Shown piece after piece: positions 51,867 through 60,970 of a stretch of 64,000 nt of DNA. A model generated the notes under the pieces. The model worked only from the letters and a program-made list of their open reading frames with translations. It was not told where the DNA came from and made no database searches. The stretch lies in the NCBI RefSeq assembly GCF_001592735.1, contig NZ_LUKE01000003.1:489565-553564 (forward strand), read 5' to 3'. Every line of letters begins with the position of its first letter. Position 1 is the stretch's first letter. Origin of the DNA: Bdellovibrio bacteriovorus (GTDB lineage Bacteria > Bdellovibrionota > Bdellovibrionia > Bdellovibrionales > Bdellovibrionaceae). Position numbers and translations under genes: made by a program.

Positions 51867-52517
51867 ATGAAAACTTCGCTTTTTACTTTCACTTCTAAGG
51901 GACTTCCCGTTTTAGCTCACGAGTTTCATAACGGGGGACCTGAAGTATTAATTCTAGGTGGCGTGCACGGCGACGAAATTGAAGGCGTGATTGCGGCCCA
52001 ATGCTTGATGAAGCATTTTATGAATGCCAGTCCTTTTCGCATCAACCTCACTATTGTCCCGCAGTTCAACTTTGAAGGCGTGATCTTAAAAACTCGCGGC
52101 AACGCCAACGGTGTGGACTTAAACCGAAATCTGCCAACGAAAGATTGGTCGCCAGAAGTGGCAACTCCCCGCTATCATCCGGGCCCTTCTGCTGGCAGTG
52201 AAAGGGAAAACCACGGCCTGATCGCTTACATCGAAGCCAAAAAGCCGACTTTCATTTACAGTCTGCATTCTTGGAAGCCCATGCTTAATGTCAACGGTGA
52301 CTGCAAAAAAGTGGCCGACGTTATTTCTAAGCGCACGGGGTATATCATTGATGAAAGTATCGGCTACCCGACACCCGGGTGTTTGGGCACTTACACCGGT
52401 TTAGAAAGAAACATCCCCACTTTAACTTATGAAATCGAACGCGGCCTTGATGCGGACTCCATCATCCGTACCCATGTACCAGCTATTTTAGAGTCGTTAA
52501 AAACTCTTGAGACTTAA
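51867..52517 (+). CDS. M14 zinc carboxypeptidase, MpaA-like murein peptide amidase
   Basis: Zinc ligands are seen in GGVHGDEIEG (His, Glu) and SLHSWKP (His), with NGVDLNRNLP and the catalytic Glu in TYEIERG. The 216 aa length and absence of a signal peptide fit cytoplasmic MpaA, which releases diaminopimelate from murein tripeptide. Its place next to dapD and opposite lysA supports that role. AGAAGGA lies about nine bases upstream of the ATG. A succinylglutamate desuccinylase-type activity is a weaker alternative. Confidence 0.82.
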   Translation: MKTSLFTFTSKGLPVLAHEFHNGGPEVLILGGVHGDEIEGVIAAQCLMKHFMNASPFRINLTIVPQFNFEGVILKTRGNANGVDLNRNLPTKDWSPEVATPRYHPGPSAGSERENHGLIAYIEAKKPTFIYSLHSWKPMLNVNGDCKKVADVISKRTGYIIDESIGYPTPGCLGTYTGLERNIPTLTYEIERGLDADSIIRTHVPAILESLKTLET

Positions 52518-52531
52518 AAGGATCTGAACAA

Positions 52532-53353
52532 ATGCAAAATGAAGTAAACCAAATTTACAGTGACGTCCAAGGCGGAAAATCCGTCGACACTTTGACCACG
52601 CAAGAACTTAAAGCCGTTTTTGAAGTTATCGAAGGTTTGGATTCCGGTAAAAAACGCGTTTGCGAAAAAATCGATGGCAAATGGGTCACAAACGACTGGA
52701 TCAAAAAGGCCATCTTGCTTTATTTCCGCATCCAAAAAATGGAAGTCATGCAAGCCGGCGACTTTACCTACTTCGATAAAATCCCCGTAAAAAAATGGAG
52801 CGAAGAAGATGGCGTGCGTGTGGTGCCTCATGCCCTAGCACGTAAAGGCAGCTTCATTGAAAAAGGGGCGATTCTTATGCCTTCATACGTGAATATCGGC
52901 GCCTATGTGGGTGCTGGCACGATGGTGGACACGTGGGCGACGGTAGGATCTTGCGCTCAGATTGGAAAAAACGTGCATTTATCCGGAGGCGTTGGCATCG
53001 GTGGCGTCTTAGAACCCGTGCAAGCGTCCCCTGTGATTGTTGAAGACAACGCCTTTATTGGCAGCCGCTGCATCGTGGTCGAAGGTGTCGTGATCGAAGA
53101 AGGTGCGGTTCTTGGAGCCGGTGTGACCATCACGGCCAGCACAAAAATCATCGACGTTACGCAAAGCAAAGCCATTGAAACCAAAGGCCGCGTGCCCGCA
53201 AATTCTGTCGTGATCCCCGGAACACAAATGAAAGAATTCGCCGCCGGAAACTTCGGCGTTCCGTGCGCACTTATCATCGGCAAAAGAAAACCAAGCACCG
53301 ACCTAAAGACCTCCCTGACAGACGCTCTAAGAGATTACCAAGTCAGCGTATAA
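52532..53353 (+). CDS. dapD: Tetrahydrodipicolinate N-succinyltransferase
   Basis: DapD succinylates tetrahydrodipicolinate in the lysine/diaminopimelate pathway. The left-handed beta-helix hexapeptide repeats run from about residue 105 to 215 (ILMPSYVNIGAYVGAGTMVD, then WATVGSCAQIGKNVHLSGG). The 273 aa length fits. AAAGGA precedes the ATG. It follows the MpaA-like gene by 14 bases, giving a two-gene unit that joins DAP salvage with DAP synthesis. Confidence 0.95.
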   Translation: MQNEVNQIYSDVQGGKSVDTLTTQELKAVFEVIEGLDSGKKRVCEKIDGKWVTNDWIKKAILLYFRIQKMEVMQAGDFTYFDKIPVKKWSEEDGVRVVPHALARKGSFIEKGAILMPSYVNIGAYVGAGTMVDTWATVGSCAQIGKNVHLSGGVGIGGVLEPVQASPVIVEDNAFIGSRCIVVEGVVIEEGAVLGAGVTITASTKIIDVTQSKAIETKGRVPANSVVIPGTQMKEFAAGNFGVPCALIIGKRKPSTDLKTSLTDALRDYQVSV

Positions 53354-53355
53354 TG

Positions 53356-54600
53356 TTATTTCATTCTTAAGGCGTCGGACGGCTCCACTTCGGCTGCTGT
53401 CCGCGCTGGAATATAAGAACCGAACCAGGCAATCAAACCGCTAAAGAATAAAACTCCAAAGACAAGTTTAAAGTCCACCAAGGCTGGAATTGAAGGATCA
53501 TAATAGATTTGAGAAACCGCCAACTGAATCGGATTGGCTTGAATATAAAGACTGATCCCCGTCCCCAGAATCACGCCGATCAAGACTCCCACAAAAGAAA
53601 GCATAAAACCCAGTTGCGTAAAAGTACGCACGGTCTGTTTAGCGGAATAGCCGATCGTGCGCAATATCGCGATATCTCGTTTTTTCTGCGATAATAACAA
53701 AGCCAACACCGTTAAAATGGAACTTGCCGCTATCATTCCGGCCAAGCCTAAGAAAGTTCCGATGGTCAGTTTTTCCAATTTTAAAGCGTAAAGCAAAGCG
53801 GAATTTCGATCCATCCAAGTTTCCACTTTAACGTCTGAAAACTTCATCAAATCATCTTTTACATTTTCGATTTGATTTTCGTTAGGCAGCCACACTTCAA
53901 TTCCATAAGTGCGAACATTATCCCCTAAAAGAGTATTTAAGGCTTTGCCTCGTTGAAAAAACAGATAATTAGCATCCACGTCTGAAAGACTGGTGGTAAC
54001 AATTTTTTTCACGCGCACGCGATCAAATTTGGGCGTTTCTCCCATCGGAAGTAAAAGACCCGAAGGCGACACCACCGTGACAAAGTCCCCTTCAAAAACC
54101 CCCAAGGATTGGGCGAGATCCACACCCAACATCACCTCTCCCGCATCCGGGAGATCTTGCGGATCCCAGAAATACGTCGAAGAAGATTTTCCCGACTCAC
54201 TCATTTTTTGCAGCTGCTCCATGAAGTGAGACATGCTGTCCCTATTCACTCCACGCGCAATACCGCCACGGAACTGTCCATCTTGGGTGCGAATGATCAC
54301 ATCTTGAATTTCATAGACATAGGCACGATTCCCTGGGTCTTCTTGGAGACGCTGGTAAACCGGATGAGACTCTAAAAGTGTGGCCGACTTAACATCAGCG
54401 ACCTGCACATACAAGTGAGGCTCTAAACCAATAATTCTTTTTTTAATGGATGCGTTCATCCCATTCATCACAAAAAGCACGACCAAAAATGCCGTGACAC
54501 TGATGGAGATGCCGATCATGGACAGCCAAGAAATACGACGCACCAAGGCCCCAGCCCGGCGAGAGAAAATAAAATGTCTAAAAAAGTGTCCTACCAGCAC
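53356..54600 (-). CDS. Lipoprotein-releasing ABC permease (LolC/LolE type)
   Basis: The protein has a first membrane segment at about 25-48, a large periplasmic domain, then three C-terminal segments of the FtsX type (FLGLAGMIAASSILTVLALL, LSFVGVLIGVILGTGISLYI, LVFGVLFFSGLIAWFGSYIP). The opening FSRRAGALVRRISWLSMIGI is typical of LolC/E, which extract lipoproteins from the inner membrane. The GTG start at 54600 has a poor ribosome site. It lies 38 bases downstream of the Mla-like set. No LolD ATPase is in the window. Confidence 0.87.
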   Translation of the reverse strand: MLVGHFFRHFIFSRRAGALVRRISWLSMIGISISVTAFLVVLFVMNGMNASIKKRIIGLEPHLYVQVADVKSATLLESHPVYQRLQEDPGNRAYVYEIQDVIIRTQDGQFRGGIARGVNRDSMSHFMEQLQKMSESGKSSSTYFWDPQDLPDAGEVMLGVDLAQSLGVFEGDFVTVVSPSGLLLPMGETPKFDRVRVKKIVTTSLSDVDANYLFFQRGKALNTLLGDNVRTYGIEVWLPNENQIENVKDDLMKFSDVKVETWMDRNSALLYALKLEKLTIGTFLGLAGMIAASSILTVLALLLSQKKRDIAILRTIGYSAKQTVRTFTQLGFMLSFVGVLIGVILGTGISLYIQANPIQLAVSQIYYDPSIPALVDFKLVFGVLFFSGLIAWFGSYIPARTAAEVEPSDALRMK

Positions 54601-54638
54601 GAGTTCTATAATAAAGAACCCGTGGGTAAAAGAAAGGA

Positions 54639-55589
54639 CTATTTTGAAGCCGGAAGGCGTTGAGATTCTTCTTTATGAACTTCTTCAACATTGCTGCGCA
54701 TGAAAAAGCTTTTTTGCATGGCTTTTAGCACCACAACTGTTTCATTCAGAGCTTCCAACAGACGAACACTGGCTCCGGGCAATTGACCTTCCACCGCCTT
54801 GGTTGCTGGCCCTAAAGCTTTTGTGACCACCGCTAAGTTTTGCGTCATAGTCGCTAAGTCCTTAGCAAGGTCCGGATTTTGTTCATTGAGTTCTGGCAAG
54901 ATGCGATTGATTTCCGATGTTGTGGAATTCAAATTTCCCACAAGTTTTTGCATCCCATCACCATGGGTTGCTTGACGAGAAAGCTTAATCACTTCCGACG
55001 ACATGGTGTTTAAATTTTTCATCAACGGATCTAAGCGGTCAATCACTCGAACCAAGCTCTCAGCACGGCTTTTATCTGCAAAAGCATCCATGATCACTTG
55101 CATGCTTTCTAAAATACCGCCCAGTTTTGCCAAATAGCTATTCATGTTTTTACCACTCATCAATGTCATAAGGTCCATGGTCTCGGTGGATTTCACATGG
55201 CCGCCAGCAGGAATGATATTAAAATCCTCTGTCCCCATCGAAAGATCTAAAACACGCTCTCCGATGATAAACGGACGCACCAGCTGTGCGCTGCTGTCTT
55301 CACGCACCCGATCTTGAAATTTTCCTAAGATATAAAACTCGACACTAACGCGATTGTCGCTTTCAAGTTCGACACTTTCCACGGCCCCCACTTTAAGACC
55401 GGATAACTGCACAACCGTGCCTTGATGGATCCCATCTGCACTTAGGAACATGGTTTTATAACGCACACGAGGCTCAAACCACCCCTGGCGAATCGCGGCA
55501 CTTAAGCCCGTCAGGAGGACTCCCGCGACCGCGACCAGAATAAACATTCCGGCGACGCGTTCAAATTTATTGAACTTCAGATTGATCAT
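54639..55589 (-). CDS. MlaD-like MCE-domain protein
   Basis: One N-terminal membrane anchor (about 13-33) is followed by an MCE domain (about 42-120: GIHQGTVVQLSGLKVGAVES, then PFIIGERVLDLSMG). A long helical C-terminal region (about 150-300) resembles the needle-type extension of larger MCE proteins. It probably carries phospholipids between membranes with MlaE and MlaF. The start overlaps the mlaF-like stop by four bases. Confidence 0.88.
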   Translation of the reverse strand: MINLKFNKFERVAGMFILVAVAGVLLTGLSAAIRQGWFEPRVRYKTMFLSADGIHQGTVVQLSGLKVGAVESVELESDNRVSVEFYILGKFQDRVREDSSAQLVRPFIIGERVLDLSMGTEDFNIIPAGGHVKSTETMDLMTLMSGKNMNSYLAKLGGILESMQVIMDAFADKSRAESLVRVIDRLDPLMKNLNTMSSEVIKLSRQATHGDGMQKLVGNLNSTTSEINRILPELNEQNPDLAKDLATMTQNLAVVTKALGPATKAVEGQLPGASVRLLEALNETVVVLKAMQKSFFMRSNVEEVHKEESQRLPASK

Positions 55590-56296
55590 AAATGGACGAC
55601 CCTTTTTTCGGGATCGACAGCTTGAAAGTACAACTGCCCGTCGTCCAAGTGAATAATTTGATATTCAAAATGATTCATAAACTTCTCATCATACGAACTG
55701 ATAAAGATATGATTGAAACAGCCTTCTTTACGATGCTTGTTAATATGATCTACAAACGTGTAAATACTGTCTTGCCCTAAACCTACACTGGGATCATCTA
55801 AAAGCAAAACCTGCGGACGCATCACTAACGGACGTAAAAGACATGTCAACTTACGCACACGTCCAGGAACGTGTGCCGGTCTTTCCTGAGCGAATTTTTC
55901 AATGCCGAATTCTTTTAAAAGACCATCCACGCGCGTGCGGGCTTCTTCGGGCGAAACCATTTTATGATATAAAAGTGGTAACATCAAATTGTCATGCAAG
56001 GTGCGATTATTTATCAATCCACCGTAATCAAACGAATAACCAATTTGTAAACGATATGGCAGAAACTCTTCAAAGCTCATATCTAAAATATTTTCGCCGT
56101 TGATCATATATTTGCCCGATTGGGGAATTTGCAAGCCTGCTAAGATTTGCAACAATGAACTTTTTCCGGCGCCTTCTTCCGCTTTCACCCAAAGGACTTC
56201 TTTAGTCGGAAAATCAAAGTCCACGTTTTGCACGATTGGATCTTGTCCGTCATGCGTGAACGACACACCTTCAAACTTAAGACTTTCGATTTTCAT
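55586..56296 (-). CDS. MlaF-like ABC ATPase with degenerate motifs
   Basis: Walker A is recognisable (EEGAGKSSLLQILAGL). The signature LSGGQ is replaced by VPGRVRK, Walker B reads VLLLDDPSVGL with Asp in the catalytic Glu position, and the switch His is missing (IFISSYDEKF). It is the only ATPase between the MlaE- and MlaD-like genes, so it should power lipid transport, but its catalysis must be unusual or weak. The 236 aa length is normal. Both ends overlap neighbours by four bases. Confidence 0.85.
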   Translation of the reverse strand: MKIESLKFEGVSFTHDGQDPIVQNVDFDFPTKEVLWVKAEEGAGKSSLLQILAGLQIPQSGKYMINGENILDMSFEEFLPYRLQIGYSFDYGGLINNRTLHDNLMLPLLYHKMVSPEEARTRVDGLLKEFGIEKFAQERPAHVPGRVRKLTCLLRPLVMRPQVLLLDDPSVGLGQDSIYTFVDHINKHRKEGCFNHIFISSYDEKFMNHFEYQIIHLDDGQLYFQAVDPEKRVVHL

Positions 56297-57120
56297 GAAA
56301 TCACCCCCAAATTACGAAGTTCATTGAGATAAAACAAAGCTGAAACCATTAGATTAAAAATAACGACAAAAATAATACTGTTCACGACCGCCAAAGTGGT
56401 CTGCTGTGGCACTTCATGCGGACTGCGCTTCACAGAAAGTCCTTGATAACAAGACACCACAAAAATGATCATACCGCTGAAGCCATTTTTAAGAAGAAAG
56501 ATCAAAAGATCTTCTTTGGCAAAAGCCCGGACAATGGAATCGGTGTAAAAAGCCAAAGGCATATCTTGCATAAAACGTGTGATTAGAAATCCCCCAATAA
56601 GGGCAATCACATTAAAATAAAAAGCCAACGCCACGACGCTAAAAATACCACCCAAAACGCGCGGAAAAACAATAAAGCTCATCGGATTAATTCCCATGCT
56701 CTCTAAAGCTTCAATCTCGCGATTCGCCCGCATATTTCCCACTTCCGAAGCGACCGCTGTTCCTGAACGCGCGATCACCACCAAGGCCACGAGCAAAGGA
56801 CCTGCTTCCCGGCAGATCATCACCACCAAGAAGCTGCCGATCATTTGCGTGCCGCCTAAAAGGGACAGGTTCGCCATACACTGCAAAACCAAAAGACCGC
56901 CAACTCCTAATGCCAAGACCGTGATCAGGGGCAAAGCTTGCCAGCCCGTGAAATAAATTTGGGCTGAGATCACTCCGAAAATTTGGCGAAAGCCTTGGGC
57001 CTTATCGAAAATCGCCGCACGAATAGAAACATAGACCATCAAGAGCACACGAAACGTGTACTCCATATTTTTGGTAAAAAATCTTCCTAGCGAGTCAACC
57101 CGCGCTAGTAAAGAAGTCAT
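56293..57120 (-). CDS. MlaE-like permease
   Basis: This 275 aa permease of the Mla/TGD family has about five membrane segments. ICREAGPLLVALVVIARSGT and ASEVGNMRANREIEALESMG form the conserved central signature. It is first in the MlaE-F-D order, with AGGGGA just upstream of ATG 57120. The operon probably moves phospholipids between the inner and outer membranes, important when a predator rebuilds its envelope from prey lipid (inference). Confidence 0.92.
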   Translation of the reverse strand: MTSLLARVDSLGRFFTKNMEYTFRVLLMVYVSIRAAIFDKAQGFRQIFGVISAQIYFTGWQALPLITVLALGVGGLLVLQCMANLSLLGGTQMIGSFLVVMICREAGPLLVALVVIARSGTAVASEVGNMRANREIEALESMGINPMSFIVFPRVLGGIFSVVALAFYFNVIALIGGFLITRFMQDMPLAFYTDSIVRAFAKEDLLIFLLKNGFSGMIIFVVSCYQGLSVKRSPHEVPQQTTLAVVNSIIFVVIFNLMVSALFYLNELRNLGVIS

Positions 57121-57193
57121 ATATTCCCCTTGAGATCTCTGAATATCTCATCGGGTCTCTTGACCAAAATATGTGTTGGCTAAAGGTCCTGTT

Positions 57194-57769
57194 TTAGTAG
57201 GCCCACAAAGAATAGAATAAGGATTTCATCGCTTCAAAACCCAACTCCCAGACCGAAGACTCGTAACGTCCCCCAATAATGGCGTGTTTCTGAATGTAGA
57301 TGTTCTCCGGGTAAGCATTCCGGAAAGTGAGATAAGAGCGATGCATATGCAGGCGCGAAGTCACCAGCAAGATATCACGACACTTTAAGGCTTCAACAAT
57401 TGGCAAACTTTGTTGAGCATTCCCGTAAGTCGTTTCCGAGCGTCGATCTAAGACGACGTCGTTTTCACTTAAGTTTCCGTACAAAGACCACAAAGGCATG
57501 ATCTCGCGCAGGCGCGCGTTTGAATAGACACCAGAGATCACCAAGCGCTTGACGTTTTGATTGGCCAGAAGATCAAAGCCTTCTCGCACCCGTCCCGCAC
57601 CCCCGGTTAAAACCACCGCGCAATCCGCGGTGGGTGTTTTTAACCATGACTGTACAATCTCGCTTTGAATCCCCTCATACTCTTCATAAAAGCGGTATGT
57701 CACCACTCCGACTAAAAGTGCCAAGGTCCAAAAAACGCGAGAGCGCAGCAGCTTTTTAACGATGCGCAA
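57194..57769 (-). CDS. DUF218 (YdcF/ElyC/SanA-like) envelope protein
   Basis: One N-terminal membrane segment (about 10-28) is followed by a DUF218 domain: DCAVVLTGGAGRVREGFDLL and the late DILLVTSRLHMHRSYLTFRN. SanA and ElyC affect envelope integrity and peptidoglycan precursor use. I place the start at TTG 57769, where GGAG lies ten bases before it; the open frame beyond that is antiparallel to nothing but overlaps ridA heavily. It overlaps the ridA end by 14 bases. Confidence 0.8.
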   Translation of the reverse strand: MRIVKKLLRSRVFWTLALLVGVVTYRFYEEYEGIQSEIVQSWLKTPTADCAVVLTGGAGRVREGFDLLANQNVKRLVISGVYSNARLREIMPLWSLYGNLSENDVVLDRRSETTYGNAQQSLPIVEALKCRDILLVTSRLHMHRSYLTFRNAYPENIYIQKHAIIGGRYESSVWELGFEAMKSLFYSLWAY

Positions 57770-58133
57770 GTACTTCGATCTCCACGCTGACACCTTTAGG
57801 AAGCCCTGCCACCGCCACGGTAGAACGTGCCGGAGGCGCTTCTTTAAAGGATTTCGCGTAAATTTCATTTACAGTTGCAAAATCGTTCATGCTCGTTAAA
57901 AAGATGGTCGTTTTAACTACGTTGTCAAAGTTCAAATTCGCCGTCGCTAAAACCGCCTCGATATTTTTCATCACCATTTCAGTTTGGGTTTTGATATCGC
58001 CCGTAAAAACCTCATTGGTTTTTGGGTCGATAGAAATTTGTCCCGAACAAAATAAAAAATCACCCAACTGAATCGCCTGCGAGTACGGACCCACGGCTTT
58101 AGGTGCATTGTCTGTGTGCATGACTTTTTTCAT
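57756..58133 (-). CDS. ridA: RidA family enamine/imine deaminase
   Basis: RidA hydrolyses reactive enamines made by PLP enzymes. It shows AVGPYSQAIQLGDFLFCSGQ at the start, the catalytic Arg in PPARSTVAVAGLP, and VEIEVLA at the end. The 125 aa length fits. AAAGGATG precedes ATG 58133. It is co-directional with, and overlaps, the DUF218 gene. Confidence 0.95.
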   Translation of the reverse strand: MKKVMHTDNAPKAVGPYSQAIQLGDFLFCSGQISIDPKTNEVFTGDIKTQTEMVMKNIEAVLATANLNFDNVVKTTIFLTSMNDFATVNEIYAKSFKEAPPARSTVAVAGLPKGVSVEIEVLAHR

Positions 58134-58150
58134 TTAAATCATCCTTTTTT

Positions 58151-58633
58151 TTAGAAGTAAAAAATAATTCCGGCGCTAAATGGTCCGTCTGCCAAAGTTC
58201 TGAAGCGAACTTCGTCCGCCGAAACTATACCCACGCCTCCTTCAAAGGTGAAACCCAAAGATTCCAAACCTGGAAGGAAGAACTCGCCACCAAAAAGGGC
58301 ATTCAACTCAAAACCAGATTCTTTTTTTCCAGCGGTTTCGAAATTGATAAGACCCACTGCACCGCCCATGTAGAAATTCATATTAGCTTCTTTAAAAATC
58401 AAACGACGTACGGCTGCATTGGCAGTAAAACGTGATTCATCTTTTTTCGTGTCTACACCCAAGCCACCCGCCAAAGCGATGTCAGAAACGGGGTAATAAA
58501 CCGCCGCTAATTCCGGAAGATCCAAGGCTGTGTTTTTCTTAATACCTACACCCAAACGGTTTGTTAGGTCTTTAGCTTCTGCGGTTGCGCAAAGGGCGAT
58601 TAAACACAACGCCAATGTCCATTTTTTAAGCAT
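58151..58633 (-). CDS. Small outer-membrane barrel-like protein
   Basis: A signal peptide (MLKKWTLALCLIALCATAEA) precedes a Gly-rich strand-forming protein that ends in GPFSAGIIFYF, a barrel-type C-terminus. ATG 58633 has AGAGGA seven bases upstream; a TTG two codons earlier is too close to it. The mature length of about 140 residues suits an eight-stranded barrel. The function is unknown. It lies 17 bases upstream of ridA. Confidence 0.68.
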   Translation of the reverse strand: MLKKWTLALCLIALCATAEAKDLTNRLGVGIKKNTALDLPELAAVYYPVSDIALAGGLGVDTKKDESRFTANAAVRRLIFKEANMNFYMGGAVGLINFETAGKKESGFELNALFGGEFFLPGLESLGFTFEGGVGIVSADEVRFRTLADGPFSAGIIFYF

Positions 58634-58744
58634 TCTCAATTCCTCTCAAAGATTGGCCTATCTAGGCAATTTAAGCCCCGTTATTAAAATCATTTAAAGT
58701 AAATTGAGCAAAGGATTTTGCACTTAGGCCGGAGTGTCAATTGC

Positions 58745-60115
58745 CTATAAAAGAGCTTCTGCAATCGCGGTCAGAAACTCTTCAGAGAAATTTTGACCCG
58801 AGGTCTTTTCGCTCTCCCAATATTTCTCTTTTAAGAAGCGGAAACCCACCCCATTCTTTTTCATAACAGTCAGGACTTCTTGATCAACGCGCTCGGCAAA
58901 CATCAGCAACTGGGCTTCCACAGGCAACTTGTCAGTAGGAACTTGATTGGGGAAACCTGATTCATTGGATTTTTCATGTGTACATACAATCACGGATTTT
59001 ATCGCGTCATTGATCGGCACCTTTTTGATAAGCGAACGATTTAAAGACAAAAGCGGATGCTTCTCAAATGAACTTAACATATTCGGAGCTAACTTTTTAT
59101 CTTCACTTAAAAGATACGCCCGTGCCGTGTCCTCGTCTAAATCGTAAAGCCCCACGTCCATCAAAAGCCCCGACATCAAGGTCACTAAAGGATCCCCTAC
59201 GCCACTTCTTACCGCCATCAATGTCGCGTACACCGCAATCCACGGCCCGCGCCAAAAAGGCGCAATTTCGTTATTGTGCGCTTCTCTAAAGATCTCCCAA
59301 AGATCTTCTTTGCTTTTCATGATTTCCAAAAGCGGATTCGCAATTCCCAACAAAGCTGCATAAATCTCTTCGATCTGTGAATCCGGAGCCGACTTGAAAT
59401 CAAAAAGAATGTGTTCATTTAAAGCCAAAGAATAATAATAAACGGCCAAAAACAAAGCGCGCGCTTTTTTCCTTAACGCCGCCCCTGAAGAATCGTAATA
59501 GTTATTGATGTACTCGTAATACTTTGAGCTGTCGCCCACGCGAATGAAAAGCTCTTTGTATTGTTCTAACCTTTGCACCCGAGTTTCAGTTAACACCGCA
59601 TTTCCATGAATCACTGCCAGATACCGTTGGTTTAATGGCAAACGCACATAACAAGGTGCAAGCATCGTCGTCATTGGAAAAAAGTCTTTAAGTTGCACCT
59701 CAAAATACTGCGACCGACAACGATACACACAAAGGTATTCAAACTTTAGAGTCGAAAAAAATTCGTGCTGCGACAGGGCTGTCACCCGCGCGTTTTGGGT
59801 GCCTTCAAGATTTTCGCGAGAATGTCCCGGAGCCATCACCGCTATAAATTTAGAGCGCGGAAAAAATTTTAAGGCCTGCTCCACTCTCACGGCAAAATCC
59901 TTTAAACCTTCCTCTGTTTCTTGCGCCAACACTACGAGAACGGCCTTATTAAGTTCCCCCAAAGTGTCAGTCGCCACTTTTTCAAAAGGCAGTTTTTTGT
60001 ACGTGAGATAATGAGCGGCGATCACTTGTCTGGCGCGATTCAGAACTTCTTCTGACTCGGTCAAAATAAGCAATTCAAGTTTGTGCCGAAAAAGAGAAGT
60101 TTTTTGCTCGCTCAT
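58745..60115 (-). CDS. Degenerate HD-domain protein, similar in plan to the cheX-linked one
   Basis: At 456 aa it has the same plan as the HD protein at 13770 (457 aa): an N-terminal receiver-like fold (about 10-125), a middle region (about 150-240) and a C-terminal HD-like domain (about 280-430). Key residues are lost: LLMDVGL for HDxG, CTHEKSNESGFP for HHE...GYP; one HP remains (EKHPLLSLN). It is probably a non-catalytic nucleotide-binding or signalling protein. The start has little ribosome site. Confidence 0.7.
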   Translation of the reverse strand: MSEQKTSLFRHKLELLILTESEEVLNRARQVIAAHYLTYKKLPFEKVATDTLGELNKAVLVVLAQETEEGLKDFAVRVEQALKFFPRSKFIAVMAPGHSRENLEGTQNARVTALSQHEFFSTLKFEYLCVYRCRSQYFEVQLKDFFPMTTMLAPCYVRLPLNQRYLAVIHGNAVLTETRVQRLEQYKELFIRVGDSSKYYEYINNYYDSSGAALRKKARALFLAVYYYSLALNEHILFDFKSAPDSQIEEIYAALLGIANPLLEIMKSKEDLWEIFREAHNNEIAPFWRGPWIAVYATLMAVRSGVGDPLVTLMSGLLMDVGLYDLDEDTARAYLLSEDKKLAPNMLSSFEKHPLLSLNRSLIKKVPINDAIKSVIVCTHEKSNESGFPNQVPTDKLPVEAQLLMFAERVDQEVLTVMKKNGVGFRFLKEKYWESEKTSGQNFSEEFLTAIAEALL

Positions 60116-60226
60116 GCCTGTGTTCTAAGCTTAATGGAGGGCTTCCCATCTGCCAACCTAAAGTTTTCCTTATTGACATTGCCCTACCAGAGAGAAAATC
60201 CTTATAGATGAATAAGGAGTCTAATC

Positions 60227-60865
60227 ATGAAACGTATTATTACAGCGCTCTTCTCCTTGATGTTAGGTCAACCCGCTTTGGCGGTTGTTCTTACAACTGA
60301 AGGAACAGGACCTCACATCGAAAAGATCAATCTTCCCGCGACAGCAAGTGTCTCGTCTGAAGGCGAAACTATTAAACTGTCCTCGGTAGGCGCTGGCCTT
60401 CGCGCAAAAAAGGTCGTGTTTGTGAATGTGAAAGTCTATGCGGGCCAACTCTTTGTGTCTGATTTAGCGACTTTTAAAAAATCTGAAGGCGAGGCCTTGG
60501 GATCTTTGAAAGCTCAGAAAGCCGTCGCCATTCAAATGCATTTTGTTCGCGATGTTGATGCCGACAACGTTCAAAAGTCTTTTAAAGAGGCTTTAAAGGC
60601 CAACAACATCAATCCTGACGATGCGTCCGTAAAAGAATTTTTGGATGCAGTCTCTAAGGGTGGCGAAGCTAAAGAAGGTAAAGCTTTGACCGTTTTAGGC
60701 ACTAAAATGAAAGACGGTAGCGAAGTGATCACTTACGAAACAACTTCCGGCCAAGCCACTCAAATTAAAGGTGGTGAAGGTTTTATCGAAAAGATCTTTG
60801 CTATTTGGTTGGGAAAGTCCGCGGACGACGGTGTCGTTAATTTGAAAAAATCTATTCTGAAGTAA
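60227..60865 (+). CDS. Secreted chalcone-isomerase-fold protein
   Basis: A signal peptide (MKRIITALFSLMLGQPALA) precedes a domain with GAGLRAKKVVFVNVKVYAGQ, AVAIQMHFVRDVDADNVQKS and the late IWLGKSADDGVV, the pattern of bacterial chalcone-isomerase-like proteins. Such proteins are usually periplasmic and may bind fatty acids; true flavonoid chemistry is unlikely. AAGGAG lies seven bases before ATG 60227. It is monocistronic, with a terminator just after. Confidence 0.82.
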   Translation: MKRIITALFSLMLGQPALAVVLTTEGTGPHIEKINLPATASVSSEGETIKLSSVGAGLRAKKVVFVNVKVYAGQLFVSDLATFKKSEGEALGSLKAQKAVAIQMHFVRDVDADNVQKSFKEALKANNINPDDASVKEFLDAVSKGGEAKEGKALTVLGTKMKDGSEVITYETTSGQATQIKGGEGFIEKIFAIWLGKSADDGVVNLKKSILK

Positions 60866-60872
60866 AAAAAAT

Positions 60873-60929
60873 AAAACGCCTTTTTTGCAGTAAATCCCTA
60901 GGAGGAGACAGCTTTAAAAAAGGCGTTTT
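60873..60929. terminator. Long-loop terminator
   Basis: Fourteen-base perfect arms (AAAACGCCTTTTTT and AAAAAAGGCGTTTT) enclose a 29-base loop containing TAGGAGGAGA. It serves the chalcone-isomerase-like gene and possibly the convergent SMR gene. Confidence 0.75.
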
Positions 60930-60970
60930 TGAATGAAGCTATCACTTTCATAAGAGCTTCATAAAATAAT

